Shown here piece by piece: positions 29,145 to 37,401 of a stretch of DNA of 42,261 nt. Position 1 is the first letter of the stretch; every line of letters begins with the position of its first letter. The stretch is from the NCBI RefSeq assembly GCF_023073715.1, contig NZ_JADPKA010000012.1, positions 1 to 42,261 on the forward strand. Direction: 5' to 3'. The notes under the pieces were generated by a model, which was not told the origin of the DNA, searched no databases, and saw only the letters and a list, made by a program, of their open reading frames with translations. The translations under genes were made by a program, and so were the position numbers. Source of the stretch: Bradyrhizobium sp. 164 (GTDB taxonomy: Bacteria; Pseudomonadota; Alphaproteobacteria; Rhizobiales; Xanthobacteraceae).

Positions 29145-29575
29145 ATATGCCCGGTTTCGAACGTCAAGTTTGACTTCCTCGGCTACTGCTTCCGGCCGCG
29201 ACAGGCAAAGAGCTCTCAAAACGCCTCGGTGTTTTGCAGTTTTCTGCCTCGGCTCAGCGCTTCGGCGCTGAAGTTTATGCGGGCGGCAATCCGGGATTTA
29301 ACCTCCGAAAACGGACCCATGTGTCAATGGCTGACATCGCTCGGCAGCTCAATCCCCTCCTGCGGGGGATTGTGTATTACGGTCGATTCAGGCGGGCGCC
29401 TCTGGGTCAATCCTTCGATACGTCAATCAGACAATCGAGGCTTGGATGATGCGGAAGTTCAAACGCTTTATGGGGTCGCAAGGCCAAGACCGGCCGCGTT
29501 CTCGAACGACTATCTCGCGAACGTCCCGGGTTGTTCGCACAATGGAAGATCGGCATACGCGGCTCGTTCGCCTGA
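29145..29575 (+). pseudogene. Group II intron reverse transcriptase/maturase, C-terminal remnant
   Basis: Pieces in three frames match the thumb/maturase end of group II intron proteins: VKFDFLGYCFRPRQAK, then ARQLNPLLRGIVYYGRF, then WMMRKFKRFMG, then RERPGLFAQWKIGIRGSFA and a stop. The reverse-transcriptase catalytic part is missing. It runs straight into intron domains V and VI. Confidence 0.85.
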
Positions 29576-29578
29576 TGG

Positions 29579-29650
29579 GAGCCTAGTGACGCGAGAGTCT
29601 CACGCTGGGATCCTTGAGAGGCCGGCGGTGAGATTCCGCCGGCCTACTCG
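29579..29650 (+). ncRNA. Group II intron domains V and VI (remnant)
   Basis: Bases 29579-29612 are exactly 34 nt and fold like domain V: GAGCC start with the AGC triad, a GAGA tetraloop and a 2-base bulge on the 3' arm, with about two mismatches against a perfect helix. Bases 29620-29644 form domain VI: GGCCGGCGG, loop TGAGATT, CCGCCGGCC, followed by TACTC. The intron's 3' end should be near 29650. Its 5' part is absent, so it cannot splice alone. Confidence 0.8.
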
Positions 29651-29773
29651 CCAAAGCCGTCTGCCCGGATGTGTGGGGGCAACGCCAAATGGCCGAGCTA
29701 CTCGACCACGATCCACGGCGGTGTGGGTTTCCTGTGCAACCGGAAAAACGCCCTTCGTCAGCTACTCGTCAGC

Positions 29774-29797
29774 CAGCCTGTCTATCCAGACAGGCTG
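29774..29797. repeat. Perfect inverted repeat before the effector gene
   Basis: CAGCCTGTCT and AGACAGGCTG form a perfect 10-bp stem with loop ATCC, 29 bases before the ATG of the next gene. It lacks a T run, so it is not a standard terminator. It might be an operator, an mRNA structure over the leader, or an insertion-site hairpin. Confidence 0.7.
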
Positions 29798-29826
29798 CGC
29801 ATTCTCGACTTGATTGGAGATGGAAT

Positions 29827-32214
29827 ATGACGGGCATTGGCCGATCTGGAAGATCGCGCACTGGAGATGCTGGAGCCGGATCGAGCAGTTCACGCTCGCA
29901 CTCAAGTCTAGCCCCTGGGGAAGGCAGTCAATCGTTCGATTCCGTTGTGGAGCGGATGCGCTCTGGGCCCCAAGATAGAGGGACGCCCTCCGCTAGCACG
30001 GCGCGCGGTGCCGACGATGCCCTTGGCGACAGGTCTTCCGGTCCCTCCGTTGGCCCAGATCGAATCCTAGGCGCTGCGGCACGTGCAGCCGCTGCGCCAC
30101 GTGCAGTCACTGCGCGGCGGCGCGGCTTTACCTCAGTGTCGGAGGGTGGAGACACGGCGCCGGTCGCCAGCCAGCCAACTTCCGGTGTGGCAGTCTCCAT
30201 TTCCTCGTCAGAGGAAGAAATCAACGCAGCAAGGCGACACATGGACCGCCTGCGTGAGGAACTTGCCGCTTGCGGTAATGCGGGCATGCAAGCCCAGAAC
30301 TCGAAGGAGGCGCTAGAGCTGGCCGATCGGTTCGTCAAAGCAGGCTCGGCAGTTCTGGAGTACTACGCGAGCCTGCGCCCGGCCGTCGCGCCGATCATTC
30401 TGTCCGACGCTAAGGCCCGTCAATGCTGCTCTGCCGTGCTCGATGCGGGGCGTCAAGGCAAGATTGTGGGCAGAGCGATTATCTCCGACTTGCAAGAGCG
30501 CAGAAAGAATTCGGCAGACCTGTTCCAGCGGATCAAATCCAACGCTACACCCGACCAGTTGAGCCGAGTGGCTTCCAGTATGGTGAAGGACCATGTGCCT
30601 GTCATCGAGTGGTGGGGAAAGAAGCTGTTACGCTCGGAACGGATGGTGTCCGTCTGCGAGACCACTGCCAAGTTGCCAAGCACGACGCCCGAGATGCGGA
30701 AGCCCATCGAGGCCGCACTACGCCTGCATACCGGCTCGGCACTTTATGATGGGTGCTTGTATCTGGAAGCGCGGATTAAGCTCGCGAAGCTTCTGATTGA
30801 GTCTCAGGCGAGCACGTTTGAACCAACCGTGAGGGACGCCCTCATGGATGAGAACGGGCGGGTGCGTCTGCTCGGGACCTATATCCAGGATGCTTTTCCG
30901 GCATTCAACTCGACGTACAAAGCCGTTCTGAACGAGCACGGAGAGCCACTCGACGCAGAGCACTGCACCGTTCTGGAAGGAGTCATGGAACGGCATTCGG
31001 AATTGGCCTCAGGGGTGGAACGCATCGGTGCCACGCTAAGGGATGCTGGAACGGATGCCGACCTTCTATTGGAACAGTTGGACCAGATCATGGAAGGTGC
31101 ATGGGTCACCGCGCATCAAGTCACGCGACTATTGGCAGTGCAGCCAAAGACGCAAGTGGAGCCGCCTGCCCAGACTGCGATATCGGAAAAGACCGACTTA
31201 GCGGCTGAGAGCCACGCGGCGCGTAGGAAGGGGAAAGGCAAGCGCGCACCGGCCGCAGGCGAGCGGAGTTCGACGGCCGGGCTGCGCGAGCCGCAGCTCG
31301 CCAGGCCCGACGCTGCCACGGTTATCGTACTCTCGGATCTGGGTACGAAGAAACTCGCGAGTGCGGAGGAGGCACGCGCGAGGGCGTCATCATCGGCGAC
31401 CGGGCACCTGGCGATGTGGCAGGCTCCGCCCTCCAGGAACGCACTGACGGGATTACTCAAGCGATTGGACGAGCTGCTGCAGTTCGATCTGCCGGCTCAG
31501 CAAAGCGCCGTCTCGCAAGCGCGCCAGATGAAGCCCGAGGACGCCGACCACGTCGTGGATCTCGTCCTTAAGCGCCTGCAGACGCAGGCCACCGAGATTA
31601 AGACCTGTGTAGCCGCGCTGGAGGAGCCCCGCCGACGTGGCCTACTCAAGCCTGCGCAATTGACCGAAGTGCACAACAAAATAGTCCGGCTTAAGGCGAT
31701 GTTGTCCGAGGTTCAGGGACAGGCAAACTCAGTGAACGCGCAAAAGGCGGGGATCACGATCGATTGCATGAAGACCTATGCGTTTCCGTCGCAGAAGTAC
31801 CTTGAACAGTTGCGGGCGGCCGAAGAACTTGCGTCTGTGTATTCACCCCAAGCCTTGAAGAAGATCGAGCCAGCGACGCTGTTCGAGATCGAGCTGCAGC
31901 CCAAGGCGCTGCGCAGTGGTAGGACGCCAAATCCGATGTGGGTGCACATCCATACCAAGCTGCCGGTACGTGCCTCGCAGTTGGCCACGCTGGGCGTCGC
32001 CGACTTCGCCGCTTGCCACGTGAAGTCCCATGAACAGCGCGGCTACAATCGGCAATGGCAGAGCGCTCAAGCCGCCAAGGGGCACGAGAACGTCGTGATC
32101 CACCGCGGCAAGCTCACGCCTGCGTTCTGTAAGTCGTTGTTGAGCATCGCCTCAGGCTACTCCCTTCCCGAGGCGGAGCACGCGTCGATGCAGTTCGCGC
32201 GCCTCAGGATGTAG
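29827..32214 (+). CDS. Large candidate type III effector, unknown family
   Basis: This 795-residue soluble protein begins with a Ser/Gly/Arg-rich disordered stretch (SGRSRTGDAGAGSSSSRSHS), the usual look of a type III secretion signal. Residues from about 120 are long helices without membrane segments. A linker near residues 450-530 is rich in Ala, Lys and Glu (ARRKGKGKRAPAAGE). The C-terminal ~280 residues look like a compact domain ending with PMWVHIHTKLPVRASQLATL, CHVKSHEQRGYNRQWQSAQA and ENVVIHRGKLTPAFC. This end faintly recalls the XopP/HLK (RipH) effectors of plant pathogens, but I cannot confirm it. The frame is open from 29671; I chose the ATG at 29827, with GGAGATGG before it. It is intact while its neighbours are broken. 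No tts box is visible upstream. Confidence 0.7.
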   Translation: MTGIGRSGRSRTGDAGAGSSSSRSHSSLAPGEGSQSFDSVVERMRSGPQDRGTPSASTARGADDALGDRSSGPSVGPDRILGAAARAAAAPRAVTARRRGFTSVSEGGDTAPVASQPTSGVAVSISSSEEEINAARRHMDRLREELAACGNAGMQAQNSKEALELADRFVKAGSAVLEYYASLRPAVAPIILSDAKARQCCSAVLDAGRQGKIVGRAIISDLQERRKNSADLFQRIKSNATPDQLSRVASSMVKDHVPVIEWWGKKLLRSERMVSVCETTAKLPSTTPEMRKPIEAALRLHTGSALYDGCLYLEARIKLAKLLIESQASTFEPTVRDALMDENGRVRLLGTYIQDAFPAFNSTYKAVLNEHGEPLDAEHCTVLEGVMERHSELASGVERIGATLRDAGTDADLLLEQLDQIMEGAWVTAHQVTRLLAVQPKTQVEPPAQTAISEKTDLAAESHAARRKGKGKRAPAAGERSSTAGLREPQLARPDAATVIVLSDLGTKKLASAEEARARASSSATGHLAMWQAPPSRNALTGLLKRLDELLQFDLPAQQSAVSQARQMKPEDADHVVDLVLKRLQTQATEIKTCVAALEEPRRRGLLKPAQLTEVHNKIVRLKAMLSEVQGQANSVNAQKAGITIDCMKTYAFPSQKYLEQLRAAEELASVYSPQALKKIEPATLFEIELQPKALRSGRTPNPMWVHIHTKLPVRASQLATLGVADFAACHVKSHEQRGYNRQWQSAQAAKGHENVVIHRGKLTPAFCKSLLSIASGYSLPEAEHASMQFARLRM

Positions 32215-32859
32215 TTACCTGAGTGTCTCGCGCCAGAGCGTCGCTGTGGTGACACCATCAAGCAGACCGCCACCGAGAGGAAATCCTCGATGAACTCGAA
32301 GCCGGCGCGGGCTCCTCGAACAGATCGACAACGGGGTCCGACTGAAATTCGATCGCGAGCGTGGAGACCCCGACTTCCTTTCGCTTGAAAAACAGCATCG
32401 CGGCGCTTGTCGCCGCGCTTGCGATGGCCGGGTCCGAATAGCCTAAGACCCGGCTATGCTTCAGATCGTGAATGAAGCAGTTTTGCGCATTTGTGTTCGA
32501 GATCCCATCGCCGATCGCTTCGGTAAGTGTCTGCGGCGCCGTGCTTAGCGCCCCACAACGATTGGGCTTCCCGGCCCGGAGCACCAAAATGCGGTGTAAA
32601 GGGCCAAACGCGTGCGGGCCAGCCGCACCGGGCTCTCGTGCTGGGGTGGACGGCCCTTTCCGCTACTCCGGGGGCAAGATGAGGAGTCGTCGCTGACCTC
32701 AAAGAAAGGAGACGCCCGCGAAAACAATTGTTCGCATCGGTTTGAAGACGTGAAGAGTGTAGTGCTTCAGCTGCATGGCGTTGACAGGACGGAGCAGCCG
32801 AGGGTTGAGGGCAGAAGGCACGGTCAAATTAACGAATTGGAGCGGCCGAGCGGGCAGAC
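32215..32859. other. Gene-poor stretch between effector and IS6 remnant
   Basis: A minus-strand frame (32258-32587, 109 codons) and several plus-strand frames overlap here; I recognise none. It is probably decayed accessory DNA. Confidence 0.35.
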
Positions 32860-33570
32860 GAGCGGCATGCCAACCGCCCGGGGTTCTTTTTCGCCGTCAT
32901 GGTTTCCCACTGGAAGGGATCTGCTATGCCGTTTGGATGTATTTCCCGTTTCCTTAAGCTCGCGCATGGTCGAGGAAATGCTGGCGGCGCGCGGCATTGT
33001 CGTGACCTATTAAACCGTGCGCCAGCCGGGAACCAATTCGGCAAGGCGTTCTCCTTTTGGATCCGCCAGCGCGCTCCGCGCGCGGCGACAAATGGCATCT
33101 GAACGAAATCGCTATCTCGACGCGGCCGAACAACATTGGCTCTGGCGCGCTGTTGACCAGAAAGGGCTCGTTCTCGAGGTCTTAATCCAGCGCCGAAGAG
33201 ACTCGCGCGCTGCGCAGCGGCTTGTCAAGAAGGCCTTGAAATTCGGCGCCACGCCGCCGCGCGTCATGATCGCGTACAAACCCCGTTCGTACGGCGCTGC
33301 AAGGGCGAGATGGGCTTTCACACCGACCGACCATCGCCACCACAAAGCTCGCAACCACCGCGCTGAGAATTCTCACCCGCCGACCCGGCGACGCGAGCGG
33401 ATCATAAAGCGGCTTAAATCGTCCCGTCAGACTCAGCGGTTTCTGTCAGTTCACGATCCGGTCGCAAACCTTTTCCACGTCCCCTATTCCGGAGCCGTCA
33501 CTGCCGACTTCCGTCGTGCTTCGCGCGAGCCAGCCTTTGCGATTTCCTGCGAGATCTCCGCGATAGGCGC
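32860..33570 (+). mobile_element. IS6-family transposase remnant
   Basis: The plus strand encodes most of an IS6 (IS26-like) transposase in broken frames: SRMVEEMLAARGIVVTY, then after an in-frame stop and shifts, QHWLWRAVDQKGLVLEVLIQ, RRRDSRAAQRLVKKALKFGA, SYGAARA, RAENSHPPTRRRERIIKRLK and QRFLSVHDPVANLF. The DDE domain is partly preserved, but the stop and frame changes make it inactive. No clear terminal repeats were seen. Confidence 0.8.
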
Positions 33571-33742
33571 TATCGCCGATTCTCAAACCCTGAGAAGTGC
33601 CTTCTTCGGTTCAGTGCCAGCTCGCGCATGGGCTATCTCCAAAAATGGAAGCGGCAAGAGGAGAAGAAGTCCAGCGCGGGAGGATCGTGAAGATGGCTCG
33701 CCTCACCCCGCCGAGCAGATCGAGCAGAGCTACGACGACGCC

Positions 33743-33907
33743 ATGAAGGCGCTGGCCGACTATCTCACGCGCGAGCGCGACGCGGCAACCACCATTGAAA
33801 TCCAGATCCTTGATCGGGACAGCCTCCGCGACGCCATCACGGAGGTCCTGGTTGACGCGCGCGTGCATCCAAGACCAAGAGCGGACGTCCCGGAGCGCGA
33901 ATTATGA
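33743..33907 (+). CDS. Short unknown protein upstream of 33904 gene
   Basis: From the ATG at 33743 this gives 54 residues (DYLTRERDAATTIEIQILDR onward), charged and soluble. Its stop overlaps the ATG of the next gene as ATGA, which suggests a small operon. The same frame extends upstream into the IS6 remnant, so the true start is uncertain. It may be a truncated gene. Confidence 0.35.
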   Translation: MKALADYLTRERDAATTIEIQILDRDSLRDAITEVLVDARVHPRPRADVPEREL

Positions 33908-34116
33908 CCGTTTGGACTTACGATCAGGGCGAGGTTCTGAAGGTCTTCGCGACCGAAGAGGTTGCGCAGGCATGGCTCGATGAGAACGATCCCGAGGGCT
34001 TCACCTTTGAGCACGACGTGATAGGCCCGCCAGCGCGAACCTGCACCCGCAGAACAGGCCCGCCAACTGAGGCGGCGTTACTCTCTGTCCATTTCGGAGA
34101 TTTACGGGCGCCTTAG
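33904..34116 (+). CDS. Small conserved-looking protein, unknown function
   Basis: This is a 70-residue acidic protein (MTVWTYDQGEVLKVFATEEV, then AQAWLDENDPEGFTFEHDVI). The first ~40 residues look like a compact alpha/beta domain of the sort common as an unnamed protein in Bradyrhizobium. The last ~30 residues change in character (Arg/Thr/Pro-rich), so the natural C-terminus may be lost. It overlaps the previous small frame by 4 bases and the 34-residue gene on the other strand by 4 bases at its end. Confidence 0.5.
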   Translation: MTVWTYDQGEVLKVFATEEVAQAWLDENDPEGFTFEHDVIGPPARTCTRRTGPPTEAALLSVHFGDLRAP

Positions 34117-34217
34117 AGGCTCAGCACCAGCATATACGCGAGGACCGTGGATAGAGCGCCCAATCCAACCATGGTGATTATGAAAACGAGGTCTGGCGCC
34201 GTCACGCTGCCCCCCAT
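34113..34217 (-). CDS. Predicted 34-residue single-pass membrane peptide
   Basis: An ATG-to-TAA frame on the minus strand encodes a 34-residue peptide with a short polar start (MGGSVTAPDL) and one hydrophobic span (VFIITMVGLGALSTVLAYML) to the end. Layout and length match small membrane proteins. I see no strong ribosome-binding site, so translation is unproven. It is convergent with the 33904 gene. Confidence 0.4.
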   Translation of the reverse strand: MGGSVTAPDLVFIITMVGLGALSTVLAYMLVLSL

Positions 34218-34248
34218 TTGGTTTCGCAAATCACCTGAATCTTACGCT

Positions 34249-34449
34249 TTACTCCGGCGGCTGCAAGCCGGGCGACATAAGCCATTCGGTCATGTGAGCG
34301 CCAACCTCGTTTTGTCGGGCTCTACGCAGTAAGGCTTCCCGCTGCGGTCCATGCGGGAGCTTCTTGGCTTGCTCGCGTAGGCTTTTCGCTTCTTCGGCAA
34401 GTCGTTCTTCCAAGGGCGAAGACTGGCTAAATCGGCGGCGCGCTCCCAT
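34249..34449 (-). CDS. Small charged protein, unknown function
   Basis: From the ATG at 34449 this gives 66 residues: MGARRRFSQSSPLEERLAEE, then a Lys/Arg/Glu helix with HGPQREALLRRARQNE and a conserved-looking WLMSPGLQPP tail. I recall very similar short proteins scattered in many copies in Bradyrhizobium genomes, but their role is unknown. The frame opens 17 codons earlier at 34500. Confidence 0.55.
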   Translation of the reverse strand: MGARRRFSQSSPLEERLAEEAKSLREQAKKLPHGPQREALLRRARQNEVGAHMTEWLMSPGLQPPE

Positions 34450-34816
34450 GGCCTTCCTCCATGACGTAACAAACGCGAAAGTTCCGGGCCGGTTCCTCAA
34501 ATCAGGCCACTGTGATTTTCAAACTAGGCCACCGCGCTCGGAAACAGGCCAGTACCCGAGGCAGCATGAGAACATTCCGCAAAACGAGAACAACGGGCTT
34601 CCATCAGGTGCGGCGGCGTCCGAGCCCCCGCGGATATGTAGGCCGCAGGTGCTACCTTATGACAGCTCCTGCGGCCGGTGCCGCGACGTTCCGCACGATC
34701 CGCGCGGCACGCCAAGTTGCTAGCACACAGGCCCGCTAGCGCGAACCGGCGGGGCTTTTGCTCTCCCGAAACGGGCTCGCGTCAGTCGAGATTGAACTTG
34801 TTTTGGAGAGCCCTGA
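34450..34816. other. Spacer with no convincing gene
   Basis: Overlapping short frames on both strands, mostly Arg/Pro-rich shadow-like sequence; nothing recognised. Confidence 0.35.
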
Positions 34817-35118
34817 TCATGTCCTCGACGCTCCCTTGCCGCCAGTGCGTGGAACTAGTTTGATCTGCAAGCCCATGGCGGTGAGCACACTGAGAATTGT
34901 TGAAAAATTCGGAAGCCGTTGGTCGCCGAACGCGCGATAGATGCTTGTACGCTGCAGTCCAGTTTTTTTTGAGAGTTCTGAAATGTTGAAATGTCTGAGT
35001 GCCTGCCCGATGCTCCGCAAATTGTGTGAGGTTCACCCGAAGCGAGTGCCTCGTTGAGCTCACGGCGAGCTGCGAAGGGACGTTTGGCCTGAAGGTCTTT
35101 GTCATTCGAGCCTTCCAA
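34817..35118 (-). pseudogene. Frameshifted HTH antitoxin (addiction-module type)
   Basis: The minus strand reads MEGSNDKDLQAKRPFAARRE, NEALASGEPHTI in one frame, and then SIGQALRHFNISELSKKTGL, QRTSIYRAFGDQRLPNFSTI, LSVLTAMGLQIKLVPR in another. Joined, this is a typical ~95-residue helix-turn-helix antitoxin of the probable addiction module family (partner of a HigB/RelE-like toxin). One base change in length near 35015 breaks it. No toxin gene was seen next to it. Confidence 0.7.
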
Positions 35119-35125
35119 AGAAGAT

Positions 35126-35146
35126 GGCCGGCTCTAAGAGCCGGCC
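35126..35146 (-). terminator. Hairpin terminator behind the outer-membrane protein gene
   Basis: GGCCGGCTC, loop of 3, GAGCCGGCC: a perfect 9-bp stem 22 bases after the stop of the beta-barrel gene. T-rich tails occur on both sides, so it may work in both directions. Confidence 0.75.
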
Positions 35147-35167
35147 CCTGTTCTTTTATGAAGCTGC

Positions 35168-35932
35168 TCAGTACCTCGCGATCGTCGGACCGCCGAACTT
35201 GTAGTTCAGGCGGACCAAGCCGATGTCAACGTCTTGGCGGATGCGGTCGCTACCTGCGAAGGCTCCAGCCGGCGTGGTGAAGTCGATCGTGCGATCGCCC
35301 AGGAAGATGTGGTTGTACTCGATGCCAACCGACCAGTTCGGAGCAAAGCCATACTCGAGACCCGCGCCAACGGTGCCACCCCAACGGGTTTCACGCGCCG
35401 ACGACAAGAGCGCGCCAGTCGGAATATCAAACACATCATACTTGTCGCCGACGACCGCGGCGCCGCCCTTGACGTAGAACAAAACATTGTTCCATGCGTA
35501 ACCGACCTGCCCGGTAATCAGACCAAAAGAGTCGATGCGAGAGCGATTGCGATCAGTGCCAAACGCCAAGCTCGTGTTGTCGCCTCTGAAGTCAGCCCAG
35601 TTGCCTTGGCCTTCGAAACCGAACACCCAATTTGCCGACTGCCAGCGATAGCCAATCTGGCCACCGACCGTGCCCCCGACAGCATTGTGGCAACCCTCGC
35701 CGACCAGAGCGCCTGGGACACCGAAAATGCCGGCTGCATCCACAAAATCCCAGCACTTGTGGCTTGAACCGCCGCCGCCGTTGATGCCGATGTAAAAGCC
35801 GCTCCAGTCGTAAACAGCAGCAATCATCGGAGGCGCCTTCGTATATGGCCGCGCGGCCAGATCCGCCGCACTGGCGGGAGCGACCAGCCCCAGAGTTAGT
35901 GTTCCGGCTGCAGCCGCTAAAAGCCTTTTCAT
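35168..35932 (-). CDS. Outer-membrane beta-barrel protein (Omp25/31-like)
   Basis: This 254-residue protein has a clear signal peptide (MKRLLAAAAGTLTLGLVAPA, then SAADL), followed by KAPPMIAAVYDWSGFYIGIN, the typical start of the small beta-barrel porin-like family of Rhizobiales. Alternating strands follow, ending with a Tyr (IARY) after VDIGLVRLNYKFGG. I chose the ATG at 35932; the frame is open to 35962. It is intact and followed by a terminator. Related proteins are numerous in Bradyrhizobium; the exact role is not clear. Confidence 0.88.
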   Translation of the reverse strand: MKRLLAAAAGTLTLGLVAPASAADLAARPYTKAPPMIAAVYDWSGFYIGINGGGGSSHKCWDFVDAAGIFGVPGALVGEGCHNAVGGTVGGQIGYRWQSANWVFGFEGQGNWADFRGDNTSLAFGTDRNRSRIDSFGLITGQVGYAWNNVLFYVKGGAAVVGDKYDVFDIPTGALLSSARETRWGGTVGAGLEYGFAPNWSVGIEYNHIFLGDRTIDFTTPAGAFAGSDRIRQDVDIGLVRLNYKFGGPTIARY

Positions 35933-36282
35933 GCGAGTGTCTCCCCAGAAATACGAGTTCAATGAATCGGATGCGTTTGGCTCCGGGCCCGATTAAGAGT
36001 ACGTCGTTCGCCTCTACGTTGCTGTAGCCGGCATGCAACACTCGCGGTCAAAGACGGGCGGGATTCTTCATAGTTATTAGATAGTTGCGGAAGTAAAATC
36101 CCGGTGGCGTGCACATCGGGGGCGGGCGGGCAAAAACGCCCCGCAGCGAATCGGGTTCTTCGTTTCCATGCCCACGACACGCAGTAGCTTGCTCTCCGAC
36201 CGAGCTACTAGGAATCGATAATCTGCGAGGTACTTAGGATGCCGGTGATCGCGGTATGGCTGACGATCCCCCCTCGGTAATT
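35933..36282. other. Upstream region of the beta-barrel gene
   Basis: About 350 bases with only short frames. It should hold the promoter of the beta-barrel gene, though I do not see a convincing -35/-10 pair. Confidence 0.35.
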
Positions 36283-36915
36283 TTGTCTCCAATTGGAGAC
36301 AATCCTCATCCAGTCGAGCGCCCACACGCTTACCCATCCAGACGGACTGCCGATCCGCCTGAAGCTCGCCACCACGTCCTCGCTCTGTTGAGGATCACAT
36401 TTTTAAAATCGAAATGGGCACATGGTGTTTCGTGCCTGGTCGCGTCGGCATTGAGCACCTCCGCCAGTGCAGTCCGCCTCGACGAGGACCTTTATGGCCC
36501 GGACATTTCTGCGGCGAGCGATCAGCTGGGCCAGTCGCGCCCGGCTTGGCTTCATCTTCTGCTCGAGGCCGCAGACCTTCTTCGAAAGTTGGCGGCGAGC
36601 GATGCCGGCGAGTCGCTGAAGGCTGTGCTTCGCAGATTAAGCCGCAGGCTCGATAGTTGGTCCGAAAACCGCATTCGAGATGTCTGGCACCGGGACCCCC
36701 GAGTGAAGATCCGGGCCGATGAGGTCAGCCAGCTGCGTGCGCTCGCAGAACCCAAACGCAAATCAGAGACTGTCCATGATTCTGAAGAGCTTCGAGCTAC
36801 TACGCGGCGGCCTGCGTCGCCGCTCGGTGAGGTTTTTGAGGGGCGGAAAGTGTATACTTTCAACTTGTCTGCCGTCGCCATCGGTCTTACGGACGACGTC
36901 GAACGAAGCCGCTAA
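36256..36915 (+). CDS. Unknown protein, possibly broken at the N-terminus
   Basis: The open frame has 219 codons. Only the middle looks protein-like: AWLHLLLEAADLLRKLAASD, SLKAVLRRLSRRLDSWSENR and IRDVWHRDPRVKIRADEVSQ, a basic helical segment that I associate with unnamed Bradyrhizobium proteins. The N-terminal ~70 residues cross the 20-bp palindrome and look like chance coding. The true gene may start later or be truncated. A terminator-like hairpin follows at 37013. Confidence 0.35.
   Translation: MADDPPSVILSPIGDNPHPVERPHAYPSRRTADPPEARHHVLALLRITFLKSKWAHGVSCLVASALSTSASAVRLDEDLYGPDISAASDQLGQSRPAWLHLLLEAADLLRKLAASDAGESLKAVLRRLSRRLDSWSENRIRDVWHRDPRVKIRADEVSQLRALAEPKRKSETVHDSEELRATTRRPASPLGEVFEGRKVYTFNLSAVAIGLTDDVERSR
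36283..36302. promoter_or_regulatory. Perfect 20-bp palindrome, operator candidate
   Basis: TTGTCTCCAATTGGAGACAA is fully self-complementary. Such sites are typical operators for dimeric helix-turn-helix repressors, including antitoxins. A decayed antitoxin gene lies about 1.2 kb away, with no proven link. Confidence 0.55.
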
Positions 36916-37012
36916 GATCGTGAGCGGTAATCCAACGTCAACCGTTATGGCTGCACGATGCGCCATCGCGGATGGGTGACGAGTACCGCGGATACGCACT
37001 GGCAAACGAGAA

Positions 37013-37047
37013 CCCGTCAGCCCTATGTGGCTGGCGGGATTTTCTTT
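37013..37047 (+). terminator. Rho-independent terminator-like hairpin
   Basis: CCCGTCAGCC, loop CTATGT, GGCTGGCGGG (one G-T pair), followed by ATTTTCTTT. It would stop transcription coming from the left toward the island border. Confidence 0.65.
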
Positions 37048-37270
37048 AGGCGCGCAGCCGAAGTCCTGCTGCTCGGCAGAGTGATCGCTCACCGCCTGAG
37101 AAGCACTAAGGGCAAAGAGAAACAGTGCAGGAACGTCGCAGACAAGAGCGCATCGAGACAAACGAGGTCGCCTACACCGGTTGGGTGGCGAGAACATCGG
37201 ACGGTTGCACGATGAGCAGCCGAGCCGCTCCGAGGCCGTCGCGCCATCATTGCTCGCTTCGTGCCCCTGT

Positions 37271-37295
37271 TGTGCCCCAGCTTTTTTGGGGCACA
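37271..37295. repeat. Inverted repeat near the island border
   Basis: TGTGCCCC and GGGGCACA form an 8-bp perfect stem around AGCTTTTTT, just before the tandem att-like repeat. Confidence 0.5.
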
Positions 37296-37308
37296 TACTC
37301 GGAGAACC

Positions 37309-37354
37309 GGGTCGCTAAGTGGCTGATTCCAAGGCATTAATGGTGGGCGCACAA
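37309..37354. repeat. Tandem att-like repeat, copy 1 (outer)
   Basis: A 46-base sequence (GGGTCGCTAAGTGGCTGATT to GTGGGCGCACAA) is repeated exactly one base later. Its right end matches the last 14 bases of the tRNA-Val gene region (complement of the acceptor stem and CCA). This is the duplicated tRNA 3' end expected at an integration site. Confidence 0.85.
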
Positions 37355-37355
37355 T

Positions 37356-37401
37356 GGGTCGCTAAGTGGCTGATTCCAAGGCATTAATGGTGGGCGCACA
37401 A
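37356..37401. repeat. Tandem att-like repeat, copy 2 (overlaps tRNA 3' end)
   Basis: Identical to copy 1 over 46 bases, and reaching 14 bases into the intact tRNA-Val gene. The island therefore ends here with two attachment-type sequences side by side. Confidence 0.85.

Noticed and set aside
29774..29797. Hairpin as a rho-independent terminator
   Set aside because: There is no T run on either side, and it lies in the leader of an intact gene.
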